Positions 50,802 through 60,431 of a stretch of 64,000 bases of DNA are shown here, piece by piece. The position numbers and the translations under genes are program-made. The notes below the pieces were generated by a model that saw only the letters and a program-made list of their open reading frames with translations, had not been told where the DNA came from and did no database searches. The stretch is taken from positions 124,001 to 188,000 of the forward strand of contig CAZTOU010000001.1 in assembly GCA_964615365.1 (NCBI GenBank), read 5' to 3'. Position 1 is the first letter of the stretch. Every line of letters begins with the position of its first letter. This DNA is from CAVXZE01 sp964615365 (GTDB lineage Bacteria > Myxococcota_A > UBA9160 > UBA6930).

Positions 50802-52544
50802 CTACTCCCATCCGCTCCGGTCGCGCCGGGCGAGTGGATTCAGTCGGCGGATCCGTCCGAAGACGCAGCGCAGTGCGCGGTCCCGGATTGCCTCGAAGAG
50901 CGCCTCCAGAGGCCGCTCCGCGTCGAAGGTCTCCACATCAGGCATGAGGCCGAGCACGCTGCGGTAGAGCTCCCGCCGCGACGCGAGGATCTCCCGGCTC
51001 CAGTCATCGGATTTTCTTTCGTAGGCGACGTCGGCCGGTAGGTCGAGGAAGATGACGAGATCCGGCCGGGGAGAGAGCCAGCGCATCGCAGTTGCGGGCC
51101 AGCTCTTCGGAAACGAGGGATCGCCGAAACGCTCGGAGAGATCCGCGATGGTGTCGGGTATGTAGCGCTCGGTGATGAGAGTCCTGCCCAGCAGGCGGTG
51201 CAGGGAAACGGCGATTCGCGCTTGGAGAATCTGCTCGATCGCAACCAGCCATCCCCAGAGCAGTCGCATCCGGGGCTCGCGGTATGCACGGGTCTTTCCC
51301 TCGTCGTCATCCACAGCGGGAAGATTCTGGGAGGACCGGCGCAGGCGCTGCTTGAGCCAGGTGACCGCCGGGGAGTACCCCCCGCGCATCCAGAGGGTGC
51401 GGTTCGGGATCTCGCATTCGTCGAATACCTGCCGGAGCCGCTCGGCGTGGGTGCTCTTGCCGGAGCCGTCGACGCCGCAGAGGGCGATCAGGGCGGTCGG
51501 CCGCTGGCGCAAGGTGAGCCGTCCCAGGACGACCTGCTCGGCCACGCCGACCAGGTCGTGAATCTTCTGCACGAGCGTGCGCTGGTTGTCGCGCAAGAGC
51601 TTCCGGAAGAAGTACCGCCTGCTCATTTGGGTGCCGAGAGCCAGGGGAAAGCCGCTCTCGACGGTCCGGTCCGCGAGCACGGCGTCGCGTCGAGAGAGCG
51701 GCGGAAGGCCGGCAGGGAAGCAACCTCCGGCCAGTGTCGCCTTGCCGAAGACGGCGCGTTCGACCGCCTCGTACCAACCGCGGGAGACCGCCAGGCCGGG
51801 AAGCCAGCGACGCAGCTCGGCGATTCGCACGATCTCCGAACCGTCGAAATCGGGCCGTTCCGCGGATTGCCGGATCTTCCAGAGATCGCCGAGTGTGATC
51901 CTCTTCGATTCGTAGAGTGAGTGAGCCAGAAGCGTCGCGACCAGGTGTGCCGGAGCCGGATGCAGCACGCCCGGATCGACGCTGCGACGCGCATTCCGCC
52001 AGACTGCATCGACGTCCGAGAAGGCGAGAACCTGCCATGCGATCTTGGTGTGCAGGTGAATCATCACCTCGCACTCGTGCCCGGCGAACTTTCGGAGCAG
52101 TCGCTTGTTCGGCTCCCAGTACCGCGTCATTTCATGGTGCCCGATGCCCTCCAGCAGGTGAACAGCTCGCTCCATCTCCCCGTCGGGGACGAGCGCATCG
52201 ACATTGCTCGAGGTGTATGGATACGGGCCATGAGACTTGAAGAGCAGTAGTGGGATGCCCTCCTCTTCGAGACGGGTCTGCGCCTGGAGCAGCGCACGCC
52301 GCTGACTGTCGCAGCGCCGACACTCGGCTTCCAGCGTCGACTCGAGGACCGGGCTGCGCAGACCGGAGAAGAGAAGCTGCGAGGCCGATTCCGGCTCCTC
52401 CGGGTCGACGCCGAAGAGCACCACCTTCTCGCTCTGGAGGAATGCGAGAAGCTCGCGTTGTCGCGCCGCCGGCAGACGTTCCGCTTCGAGTTCTCCGAGG
52501 AGAAGGTGGCCTGCGGCCTCGTGCAAGGACTCATGCTCAGACAC
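50802..52544 (-). CDS. Nucleotidyltransferase-like / thymidylate-kinase-like fusion protein
   Basis: A 580-residue fusion. The N-terminal ~300 residues resemble the uncharacterised nucleotidyltransferase family (NTP_transf_5): LLLFKSHGPYPYTSSNVDAL then VHLHTK-like IHLHTKIAWQVL. The C-terminal ~220 residues are thymidylate-kinase-like: Walker A CGVDGSGKSTHAERL (about 355-369), TERYIPDT and a DLPADVAYERK lid. It is the last gene of a tight operon; the GTG at 52544 overlaps the preceding stop by 8 bp. Its role in the polysaccharide operon is unknown; modification or phosphorylation of a nucleotide or lipid carrier is possible. Confidence 0.75.
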   Translation of the reverse strand: MSEHESLHEAAGHLLLGELEAERLPAARQRELLAFLQSEKVVLFGVDPEEPESASQLLFSGLRSPVLESTLEAECRRCDSQRRALLQAQTRLEEEGIPLLLFKSHGPYPYTSSNVDALVPDGEMERAVHLLEGIGHHEMTRYWEPNKRLLRKFAGHECEVMIHLHTKIAWQVLAFSDVDAVWRNARRSVDPGVLHPAPAHLVATLLAHSLYESKRITLGDLWKIRQSAERPDFDGSEIVRIAELRRWLPGLAVSRGWYEAVERAVFGKATLAGGCFPAGLPPLSRRDAVLADRTVESGFPLALGTQMSRRYFFRKLLRDNQRTLVQKIHDLVGVAEQVVLGRLTLRQRPTALIALCGVDGSGKSTHAERLRQVFDECEIPNRTLWMRGGYSPAVTWLKQRLRRSSQNLPAVDDDEGKTRAYREPRMRLLWGWLVAIEQILQARIAVSLHRLLGRTLITERYIPDTIADLSERFGDPSFPKSWPATAMRWLSPRPDLVIFLDLPADVAYERKSDDWSREILASRRELYRSVLGLMPDVETFDAERPLEALFEAIRDRALRCVFGRIRRLNPLARRDRSGWE

Positions 52545-53637
52545 GGGTGAAGATATCCTCGAAGTTGCGGATAGCTCGCTGCACCGAGAAGGCCGAGAGG
52601 TCCGGTGGCGCCTCCTCCCGCCCGTGCTTCCGAAACCACTCGGGCTTCCACTCGAGTGCACCGGTCAGCCGGTGCATCTGACCGGTGAGCTGCATGATCT
52701 CGCGCGTCCCGCCCGGCGTGTCCAGGGCGACCACCGGGCATCCGCACCCGAGCGCCTCGAGGAGGACGTTGGGAAGACCCTCGTAGCGCGACGAGAGCAC
52801 GAAGAGGTCGGCGTGCTTGAAGAACGGGTGGGGATTCTCCTGGTGACCGGTGAAGTGGACCCTGTCTCCGATGCCCTGGGCGAGGGAGAGCTCCTCGAGC
52901 TGGCGTCTCATCGACCCGTCCGCGGTTCTGTCCTCACCGAGAACCCAGAGCTCGGCGTTCGGATGAAGCCGGTGAAGTGCGGGAAGGGCGCGGATCAGGG
53001 TGTCGAATCCCTTCTGGGGCGAGAGGCGACCGGCGGCCACCAGGTGCGGCCCGGCGCCCTTCTCGGCGAATGGGTTGGGTGCGGCGTCGGCGCGCACCTG
53101 GATCTCGTCGAGATCGAGCGGGTTGTAGACGGTGATCATACGCGAGCGAGGAACTCGGAACCGCGTGGCCAGATCTTCCCGCATGAAGTCGCACTGGCAG
53201 ATGATCCGGTCCGCCGAGCGATAGCTGGTTCGGTAGAGCAGGGACCAGAGCCAGGGGCTTCTCCAGGTTTCGAGCGCAGAGCTCACGGTGATGCCCTCGC
53301 GGATCACCAGCTTGGTGCCCCGGGGAAGCAGCGGGCGTAGCAGCAGCAGGTAGTGGTTGAGATAGAAGATCGTGGAATAGACCACATCGGGGCGCAGGCG
53401 CCGGACCAGACGGATCAAGGCGGGGCCGGCGGTCCGAACGCGCCGCGCTCCGAGATCGTGAATCGGCACGTCGGGCGGCACGTCCGCGAGGAGACGCCCC
53501 TCGCGTCGAACCAGGGCGAGATGGATCTCGAAGCGGTCGCGCGAGAGACGGCGGAGGAGTGTGAGCGCGACGCGCTCCGCCCCCCCTGCGCTCAAGTGCG
53601 CGAGCGTGATCAGGAGCCGCTTCTTCCGATTCCTCAA
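52537..53637 (-). CDS. Glycosyltransferase family 4
   Basis: A 366-residue GT4 enzyme. LLITLAHLSAGGAERVAL is the classic N-terminal AGG-E motif, HLVAAGRLSPQKGFDTLI starts the donor domain, and YEGLPNVLLEALGCGCPVV is the E-x7-E region. The start is a TTG at 53637 with GGGAG 7 nt upstream, overlapping the previous stop by 4 bp; the frame upstream of it is a shadow of the previous gene. Third gene of the 56838-50802 operon. Confidence 0.87.
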   Translation of the reverse strand: MRNRKKRLLITLAHLSAGGAERVALTLLRRLSRDRFEIHLALVRREGRLLADVPPDVPIHDLGARRVRTAGPALIRLVRRLRPDVVYSTIFYLNHYLLLLRPLLPRGTKLVIREGITVSSALETWRSPWLWSLLYRTSYRSADRIICQCDFMREDLATRFRVPRSRMITVYNPLDLDEIQVRADAAPNPFAEKGAGPHLVAAGRLSPQKGFDTLIRALPALHRLHPNAELWVLGEDRTADGSMRRQLEELSLAQGIGDRVHFTGHQENPHPFFKHADLFVLSSRYEGLPNVLLEALGCGCPVVALDTPGGTREIMQLTGQMHRLTGALEWKPEWFRKHGREEAPPDLSAFSVQRAIRNFEDIFTRV

Positions 53638-54806
53638 GAGCTCTCTCCCGGATGAGCGGACGGCCGTTGTCGGCGGAGAAGATCCTGATAGAGTGCGTGG
53701 ATTCGGGTGGTGACGGCACCTCTGCTGTAGTGGCTCGTCACGTGAGCGTGGCCCCGGGCACCCATGCTTCCCGCCGCTTCGGTGTCGCTGAGCAACTCGA
53801 TCACCGCGGCCGCGATGCCTTCCGCATCCCCCCTTTGGACGACGTGCCCCGCTGCACAGGATCTCACTACCTCGAGGACCTGCCCCACATCGGTCACGAC
53901 GACGGGAAGCTCGGTTGCCAGGTACTCGAGCAGGGCGAGAGGCAGGGCCTCGTGGTCGGAGGTGAGAACCCCGACGTGGGCCTTCCGCAGGAAGGGCTGG
54001 ACGTCCGATTGTTCGCCCACGAGCTCCACGCAGTCGGCGAGATCGAGCGAGGCCATCAGGGCGCGCACTCGCGCAGCATACTCGTCGGGGGGATCCTCGA
54101 TTCTCCCTACGCAGATCCAGCGTAGATCGGGGATCCTCTCTCGAACCAGCGCGGCGGCCCGCATCGCCGTCGGGTGACCCTTGGTCCAACGGAGGTTGGC
54201 CACCTGGACGACGGTGGGGGGACCGCCTGGTCGTTCGTGTCGCTCCGGGATCTCGATCCCGTTGGGCACGTATACGCAACGCTCACCCAGGTGGGGGAGG
54301 ATGCGACGCGCCCTGTCGCGAAGGGGCTCCGACACCGCGATCCAGGCGTCGACGTTGCGTAGCAGGCCTCGGTCGAGCAGTGCAGTGCGCCGGTCGTCGA
54401 TCGCGGCCTGGTGGTCGTGCACGACGTGGAGAGGGCGCTGCCTCACCAGGCGAAGAGCAAGTCGCATCAGGTAGCTGCTCGAGTGATTGTGCGTGTGAAC
54501 GATCGCGATGGAATGGTCATCGAGGTAGCCTGCGATCCGCCGCAGTCCGGCGAGATCGAAACGGCTCCTCCGCCCCGCAGCGGCACTCCGCACCGCCGGT
54601 CCCAGACGCTCCTCGAGCGGGCCCGATCGGCGAGTGCAGAGGACGTGGGATTCATACCCAAAGGAGACCAGATCGTTGGCCAGATCGACCGCGACGCGCT
54701 CCTTTCCTCCCACGTCGAGTGAGTCCAGCACCTGCACGACGGCAACCTGCGGCTCGCCCAGGACGGGTGTCCCCTCGGCGGGCGGACGTGCCGCTCCTTC
54801 ACTCAT
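53634..54806 (-). CDS. Glycosyltransferase family 4
   Basis: A 390-residue GT4 enzyme. VQVLDSLDVGGKERVAVDLA is the N-terminal motif; the acceptor side has IVHTHNHSSSYLM and HVVHDHQAA; the donor side has VVQVANLRWTKGHPTAM and HEALPLALLEYLATELPVVV with the conserved glutamates. It overlaps the upstream sulfatase-like gene by 8 bp and the next GT4 gene by 4 bp, so the operon is translationally coupled. Confidence 0.88.
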   Translation of the reverse strand: MSEGAARPPAEGTPVLGEPQVAVVQVLDSLDVGGKERVAVDLANDLVSFGYESHVLCTRRSGPLEERLGPAVRSAAAGRRSRFDLAGLRRIAGYLDDHSIAIVHTHNHSSSYLMRLALRLVRQRPLHVVHDHQAAIDDRRTALLDRGLLRNVDAWIAVSEPLRDRARRILPHLGERCVYVPNGIEIPERHERPGGPPTVVQVANLRWTKGHPTAMRAAALVRERIPDLRWICVGRIEDPPDEYAARVRALMASLDLADCVELVGEQSDVQPFLRKAHVGVLTSDHEALPLALLEYLATELPVVVTDVGQVLEVVRSCAAGHVVQRGDAEGIAAAVIELLSDTEAAGSMGARGHAHVTSHYSRGAVTTRIHALYQDLLRRQRPSAHPGESS

Positions 54807-56838
54807 CGAGATACCCGAGACTGCGAAGCCGCTCGCGGGTGACCGGATCGAGGATGATCTTCCTCTGCCGATAGGCGAGCGTGCCCTCGCGCTCGCGATG
54901 GGCGCGGGCAGCGCCTTCCAGTTGCGCGACGATCACCGGATGCACCTCGGCGAGATTCTCCCGCTCGCCGGGATCGTCTCCCAGGTGGTAGAGCGCCCGC
55001 TCTCTCGCGATTCCATCTCGGCCGATGGCGAGGTCCAGCTTCCACGGACCCGAGATGCACGCGTACAGCATGTACTTGCGGTGATTGGTCTGATTGATCA
55101 CCACCCGTTCTTCGGGGTCGGCCGCTCCCGAGATCAACGAGTCGAGATCCAGTCCGAACTGGGCGTCGAGGGGAGGGAGGCCCAGGAGCGACAGCGTGGT
55201 CGGCAGCACATCGTAGAGCGAGACGGGCGTGTCGATGGCGCGGGGTGAGAGCCCCCAGGAGCGCGGAGGCTTGAGCCAGAGCGGGACCTGGATCACGGGC
55301 GTGCCCACGTAGACCGCTCCGTGCCCGGCGATCCCGTGCTCGCCGAAGGCCTCGCCGTGGTCTGAGAGGATCCAGACCAGCGTCTCGTCCCAGCGTCCGC
55401 GCTCCTCGAGCGCGTCGAACAGGCGCGCGAGTTCGACGTCGGTGAAGCGCACCTCGGCGGCGTAGCGCTGGCGCAGGTTCTCGAGCTTCGGCGCCATCTC
55501 CGCAGTCAGCAGCGCCGGACTTTCCGAGAGCCGCAAGAACTTGAAGTACGAGTAGAAATCCTCAGCCCGGTAGGACTCCGGGAGATGCGGCTTGGGGGGG
55601 AAGTAGGGACCGTGCGCGTCCATCGTCTGGAGGTAGAGGAAGGTCGGTCCCGGAGAGCGATCGAGCAGACGGAGCCCTCGACGACGAAGCTGCGTGATTC
55701 GCGGATAGAAGAGCTCCGTGTCGGCCAGCCCGAGCCGGTAGGAGATTGCGGGGAACGCCGCGGTTGCGAGCTTGAGGATCGTGCTGATCAGGAAGTCCGG
55801 TGCGCTGTTCGGGTCCTGCCACTCGTCGAATCCCTGATCGTATCCGAGTTGGGGGGACACCTTCGGGTTCGCCGAGATCCCGAGGGTGGCGTAGCCCGCC
55901 TCCTGCAGCCGCTCCGCCAGGGTCGAGACCTCGGGCGGCAGGGATCTGCCCACGACGGTGAAGGGAAGCGAGGTCATGATCCCAGGCATGGCCGGTTCGG
56001 TGCGGGTGCTCGTCGAGAAGGCTTGGGTGAAGCGGAAGAACTCCGATGAGCGCGCGTCGAGGCGAGGGGTGGGGCTCGCACCGTTCGGCTCTCCGCCGAA
56101 GTGGTCGGCGCGGAGCGTATCTACCAGGACGATCAGGACGTCGGGGCGACCGCTCTCGAACCCGGCCTGCTCGGCGGCGGTCGGCTGCGGAGCTCCCACC
56201 GCGAATGCCGCCGCCGCGACGCTGATCAAGGTGAGCGGAGTCCCCCGGCCTCTATGCAGCGTCGCCAGCCCGAGCACCGCCCCGGCCGCGAGGATTGCCA
56301 AGACGGCGTCGAGCGGGTGGGCGTAGCTCAGGGTGTCCAGAACGCCGGTCTTCCCCAAGGCGAGTGCGGCTCCGGCTCGTCGCACGAAGGGGACGAAGAG
56401 CAGGGTCCAGGCGATCCAGGCAGCGGCGGGCCAGGCGCCTCGGAGTCGTCGCGGTAGGAGTCGCGCGAGCGCCGCCAGGCCCCCGAGCGCGATCGCGATA
56501 CCCAGAGCGGTGACGAATGCCGCCAGCACCGCAGCGGGAAGACCCCGGCTGTGGAGTGTGCCCTCTGCGACCCGGGCTCCCAGAAAGACGAAGCTCGCTG
56601 CGCCGATGGTCAGCCAGCCAGGCAGGGTGGGCATCTGCGGCCGCCAGGCCGCGAGCGCCGCCGCGGCAATGCCGATCGTCGCAAAGGCGATGATCTGCCA
56701 GGGGAGGAAGCGCAGGAACCGCCAGAGAAGCTCACCGCCGTCGAGACAAGCATCTCCGACGGCGATGTGGACGGTTTCGATTGCGTACCAGAGCAGGCCG
56801 ATCGCGATGGCGAGAAGCATCGCGTGGCCTGGGCGCAT
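54799..56838 (-). CDS. Membrane-anchored sulfatase-like protein B
   Basis: A 679-residue protein with about seven N-terminal helices and a periplasmic sulfatase-like domain: PDVLIVLVDTLRADHF, the nucleophile region FSTSTRTEPAMPGIMTSL, YLQTMDAHGPYFPP, ILSDHGEAFGEHG and PVSLYDVLPTTLSLLGLP. The nucleophile segment does not match C/S-x-P-x-R, as in protein A, so true sulfatase activity is doubtful. It ends in LRSLGYLDE. The ATG at 56838 has GAGG 7 nt upstream. First gene of a four-gene coupled operon with two GT4 enzymes and the fusion protein. Confidence 0.83.
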   Translation of the reverse strand: MRPGHAMLLAIAIGLLWYAIETVHIAVGDACLDGGELLWRFLRFLPWQIIAFATIGIAAAALAAWRPQMPTLPGWLTIGAASFVFLGARVAEGTLHSRGLPAAVLAAFVTALGIAIALGGLAALARLLPRRLRGAWPAAAWIAWTLLFVPFVRRAGAALALGKTGVLDTLSYAHPLDAVLAILAAGAVLGLATLHRGRGTPLTLISVAAAAFAVGAPQPTAAEQAGFESGRPDVLIVLVDTLRADHFGGEPNGASPTPRLDARSSEFFRFTQAFSTSTRTEPAMPGIMTSLPFTVVGRSLPPEVSTLAERLQEAGYATLGISANPKVSPQLGYDQGFDEWQDPNSAPDFLISTILKLATAAFPAISYRLGLADTELFYPRITQLRRRGLRLLDRSPGPTFLYLQTMDAHGPYFPPKPHLPESYRAEDFYSYFKFLRLSESPALLTAEMAPKLENLRQRYAAEVRFTDVELARLFDALEERGRWDETLVWILSDHGEAFGEHGIAGHGAVYVGTPVIQVPLWLKPPRSWGLSPRAIDTPVSLYDVLPTTLSLLGLPPLDAQFGLDLDSLISGAADPEERVVINQTNHRKYMLYACISGPWKLDLAIGRDGIARERALYHLGDDPGERENLAEVHPVIVAQLEGAARAHREREGTLAYRQRKIILDPVTRERLRSLGYLDE

Positions 56839-56985
56839 CGCACCGCCTCGAGGCTCTGCGAGGTGGAGGGGAGCAGGGCTCACTTTGCAGCTCCACGGTG
56901 AGTGGACGATCGGGCTCTCGACGTTATCAGCATCGACCGGATCAGGCCTCGTCGTGAGCATCGCGGTGTTTTCCCCGCGGGATGA

Positions 56986-58005
56986 TCACTCGCCAGCCTG
57001 GCTCAGCAGCAGGTAGAGGGCGAGCCCGATGACGACGATCACGCCGGCGAGGCCCCCCGCCAGCAGTCGCTTGAGAACGCCAAGGGGGAGGAGATGGCGC
57101 AGGGGGGAGGCGTAGATCCTCTCGCGGAGCGGCATCCAGATTCTCGGGCCGAGCAGGCGCGCGGGGATGCGCTTGGCCAGACTGACGATTCGCCGCTGGA
57201 CGATGGCTCGTCCACCCAGACTCCTGACCAGCTCGCCGAGAGTGGCGCAGCCGTCGACGGGCACGCGCCGCAGGTGGAACGGGTCGGAGCCCCCGTGGAT
57301 GGTGCCGCTGTCCGAGGTGAACACCGCGCGGTAGCCGAGCCGCTCGGCGGCCTCCCGCACCTTCTTCCCGTACCAGTTGAATGGGACGCCGAAGGTGTCG
57401 ACGGGCTTGCCCAGGATCTCCTCGAGGACGCGCTTCGATCCGCCGAGCTCCTGTTCGATCTCCGACTCGGCCATCACCGCGAGCGCCTCATGGGTCACGC
57501 CGTGGGATCCGATCCCCACCCCGCCGGCATCGAGCGCTCGCATCTCGCCCGGCGTCACCCGGCGTTGGGCGGCGTTCCCTGCGCGAAAGACCTCGGCATC
57601 CGGACTGGTGGTGACGAACAAGAGGGCGGGGAAGCCGAAGTGCCGGAGGATGGGCAGGGCTCGACTGTGGACGCTCTCGCATCCGTCGTCGAAGGTGATG
57701 AGCACCGGCTTCTCGGGCAGCGACACCCCGCGTTCGATGAAGTCCAGTACGGCGTCGGTGCTCACCGGGTGGTAGCCGTGATCGCGGAGGTACTGCATCT
57801 GCGCGCGAAAGCTCTGCTCCGGGATGCTGAAGCGTTGCTCCATCGGCGGCGTGATTGCTTCGTGCTGCTCCGCGGTGACCAGGCGGTGATAGAGCAGGCA
57901 AAGCACGCGATCCCGTCTCTCCTCGCGGCGACAGGCAACGGCATAGGCCAGGCCCGCGATTCCGAGCAGACCTCCCACTGTGGCCAGAGTTGCGAGCAAC
58001 GCCAT
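56986..58005 (-). CDS. Polysaccharide deacetylase 2, membrane-anchored
   Basis: A 339-residue NodB-homology esterase with an N-terminal helix (LLATLATVGGLLGIAGLAYAV) and a C-terminal helix (GVIVVIGLALYLLL). VLCLLYHRL, ITFDDGCESVHSRALPIL with the catalytic Asp and metal Asp, and GIGSHGVTHEAL with the metal histidines are clear. Unlike the first deacetylase it belongs to the classic polysaccharide deacetylase/IcaB-like group and should act at the membrane surface. Confidence 0.88.
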   Translation of the reverse strand: MALLATLATVGGLLGIAGLAYAVACRREERRDRVLCLLYHRLVTAEQHEAITPPMEQRFSIPEQSFRAQMQYLRDHGYHPVSTDAVLDFIERGVSLPEKPVLITFDDGCESVHSRALPILRHFGFPALLFVTTSPDAEVFRAGNAAQRRVTPGEMRALDAGGVGIGSHGVTHEALAVMAESEIEQELGGSKRVLEEILGKPVDTFGVPFNWYGKKVREAAERLGYRAVFTSDSGTIHGGSDPFHLRRVPVDGCATLGELVRSLGGRAIVQRRIVSLAKRIPARLLGPRIWMPLRERIYASPLRHLLPLGVLKRLLAGGLAGVIVVIGLALYLLLSQAGE

Positions 58006-58092
58006 TCCGTCGCGTCCTCGACCCGAAGAGGCACGCCACCTCTCTGACCCCCGTCAGGTGGTCTGGCGCGCGTAGCGTTCAACCTCGAATCA

Positions 58093-59163
58093 TCATGATA
58101 GGTGATCGGGCCCCCGCCGGCCCTGGCTCACCAGCTCCCCGAGGAGATCCTCGACCCGGCCCCCCACACACGACCACTCGAGTGGCTCGACCAGCGCCCG
58201 CGCTCCAGGCGCCCCAGCGGCCGGAGCAGCGGCGAGGTCCGCCTCCATCTGGGCGGCATCTGCCATGAAGCGCACGTAGGGAGTGTCGGGAAAGAGCCGA
58301 GGCAGTCCCTCGAAGTGCGTGCTCACGACGGGGATCCCGCAGGCGAGTGCTTCGAGAACCGAGAGCGGGACGCCGATGCTGTTGCGCGGATCCCGGGTCG
58401 GGAACAGGTAGACGTCGGCGGCGGCGTAGACGGCCTCGATGCTCGGCAGGTATTCGCACATCACCCGCGCACCCGCGTCGGTGAGAGAGCCGATCAGCTC
58501 GGGATCCTGGGGCGTCTCCGGGCTCCCCACCACCACGAGCTTCCACCCCTGGCGTCGAGCCACCCGACCCATCTCGCCGGGATCCATTCGCTGCGGATTC
58601 AGGTGCCCCACGTGCAGGATCAGCCTCTCTTCCGCCGCGATGTCCAGTTGGCGCCGGCTCTCCGCGCGCTGTTCGACGGACGGAATCGTGTACTTCGCCA
58701 GATCGACACCGGCCGGAACGAACTCGGCGTGCGCGCCGGCCGCGTTCGATTCCCTTAGCGTCTCGTCGCTCATTGCGAGTACCAGGTCCGGGACCAGTGT
58801 CCTCTTGAGCATGCGTTCCCATCGTGGGGCCGGGTACGGCTGGGTCAGGAAGCACGCCACCGGCGCGGCTGCAGCGATGCGGAGGACTCGGGCGCGCCAG
58901 AAGGTGCGGGCGGTTCCGGAGGTCCAGGGGACGTAGAGGATGGCCTCGGGTCCGAAGCGCCTCGCCCGGGTGAGCAGCTCGCGGTTGAGAAAGAAGGGGT
59001 TCATCGGCACGGAGGTGAAGCGCGGATCGTCCGCCGCGCTTCGCCCCGAGAGAGCCAGCAGCTCGTGACGTGCCGAAAGCTCCCGGAGGAGCGCCATGGC
59101 CAGGTTCTTGATGCCCTCGTCGCTCCGGCCCGAGAGGCGTTCGCTCACCAGCAGGATCTTCAC
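58093..59163 (-). CDS. Glycosyltransferase family 4
   Basis: A 356-residue GT4 enzyme starting at a GTG (59163) with GGAG 7 nt upstream. VKILLVSERLSGRSDEGIKNLA is its N-terminus, LILHVGHLNPQRMD opens the donor domain, and GVPLSVLEALACGIPVVS carries the conserved glutamate. It overlaps the upstream membrane-protein gene end (59160) by 4 bp, so the two are coupled. Confidence 0.85.
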   Translation of the reverse strand: MKILLVSERLSGRSDEGIKNLAMALLRELSARHELLALSGRSAADDPRFTSVPMNPFFLNRELLTRARRFGPEAILYVPWTSGTARTFWRARVLRIAAAAPVACFLTQPYPAPRWERMLKRTLVPDLVLAMSDETLRESNAAGAHAEFVPAGVDLAKYTIPSVEQRAESRRQLDIAAEERLILHVGHLNPQRMDPGEMGRVARRQGWKLVVVGSPETPQDPELIGSLTDAGARVMCEYLPSIEAVYAAADVYLFPTRDPRNSIGVPLSVLEALACGIPVVSTHFEGLPRLFPDTPYVRFMADAAQMEADLAAAPAAGAPGARALVEPLEWSCVGGRVEDLLGELVSQGRRGPDHLS

Positions 59164-60431
59164 CTCGAATCTCCATCTCCAGCGGGAATCGACCGAACGC
59201 CCCCCGCCAGCTGCGCCGCCTCGACCCACAGCAGCACCAGGAAGAGTACGCCGATCGCGACCAGGAGCGCGCGCAGGGCCACGTGGGCATCACCGAAGGG
59301 GAAGTCTTCGCCGAGGATGCGCACCGCCCAGTTGCCGATGGTGGTCTTGCCCGCGGGCCGCTCCATGGAGAGCGCGAGATCGACGCCGCGGAGGAGCTTG
59401 GCGGCGTAGGCGATCCCGCCCCAGAGGTAGATCAGCCCAGCGTGGGCCCAGCGCAGGGAGGGACGTTCCAGCATGGTGAAGGCCAACAGCAGGAAGGGCA
59501 GGCTCCACAACAGGTAGGGAGGCATGGCCACGGAGATGCCGAGCAGCAGAATCCACAGTGTTCCCGCCGTCGAGAACACCAGCGGGAATCTTCGGCGGTG
59601 GGCGAGCCAGCAGAAGAGGAGCACCAGGGAGCCCGTGGCAAGGGTCGAGGCGGCCTGGATCATCCGTGCGGGCGGTTGGAATCCCAACTCCCAGGCCAGC
59701 GCCCAGGCGGAGATCGCGCCGGTCGGCTCCAGCTCGTAGTCGAGGATCGGCATCAGATCGAAGCGAAGCTCGTGATAGGCGATGTGGGCGGCGAGCACGG
59801 CGGCGGGGGCGAGGGCGCATCGGATCAGCTCGCGGAGGGGACGGGGAGAGGCGAAGGCCAGGGGAACCGCGAGAGCCACGAGGAAGTACTTCCCGGCGAT
59901 CGCTGCCACCGCAAAGAGCAGGGGCAAGAGGTTCCAGCGGCCCCGCTCTGCCGCCGCGAAGAGCAGTATTCCGAAGAGGCAGACGTAGGCCTCCTCCTGG
60001 GGGAGCACGGCGCTCGCCCCGATGATGGAAGGGGAGAGCGCGAACAGCCACAGCGCTGCGCTCTGCCGCGGCCGCGGAGTGCCCCGAGCCGCGGATACGA
60101 GCCAGTGGAAGCCCAGCAGCGCGAGAACACTCCAGCAGAGGGCGCCCAGCCGGATCGCCCAGAAATCGGACCCGGCGGCGAACCAGGGACGAACCAGCAG
60201 CCCGAAGAGTGGCGGCAGCAGCGGTGGGAAGGATCCCCAGGTATCGGCGTGACCGGCGGCCCGGTAGTCACCGAACAGAAGAAAGGGGCTCCGGACCAGC
60301 TCCAGCAGGTGAGGTGCGTCGTCACCGATCTCGCGCCCGCCGCTTGCGGCGGCCAGGATCGCGCTGATCGCGAGATGGGTCGCGATCAGCGCGATCGTCG
60401 GAGCGAGCCAGACCGGTCTCTCGCGGATCAA
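59160..60431 (-). CDS. Multi-pass membrane protein, GT-C-like (mannosyltransferase-like)
   Basis: A 423-residue protein with about 10-11 helices. The first loop carries GREIGDDAPHLLELVRSP, an acidic pair typical of GT-C catalytic loops, and GDYRAAGHADTWGSFPP follows. YLLWSLPFLLLAFTM lies in the C-terminal helices. It probably uses a polyprenyl-linked sugar in the periplasm. The start is a TTG at 60431 directly after a run of nine G plus AG on the coding strand, which may double as ribosome-binding site. Coupled to the GT4 gene downstream. Confidence 0.62.
   Translation of the reverse strand: MIRERPVWLAPTIALIATHLAISAILAAASGGREIGDDAPHLLELVRSPFLLFGDYRAAGHADTWGSFPPLLPPLFGLLVRPWFAAGSDFWAIRLGALCWSVLALLGFHWLVSAARGTPRPRQSAALWLFALSPSIIGASAVLPQEEAYVCLFGILLFAAAERGRWNLLPLLFAVAAIAGKYFLVALAVPLAFASPRPLRELIRCALAPAAVLAAHIAYHELRFDLMPILDYELEPTGAISAWALAWELGFQPPARMIQAASTLATGSLVLLFCWLAHRRRFPLVFSTAGTLWILLLGISVAMPPYLLWSLPFLLLAFTMLERPSLRWAHAGLIYLWGGIAYAAKLLRGVDLALSMERPAGKTTIGNWAVRILGEDFPFGDAHVALRALLVAIGVLFLVLLWVEAAQLAGGVRSIPAGDGDSR

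Noticed and set aside
58030..58070. Hairpin CTGAC-CCCC-GTCAG with overlapping CCACCT/AGGTGG arms upstream of the second deacetylase
   Set aside because: Two competing short pairings without a T-run; could be chance in GC-rich DNA.
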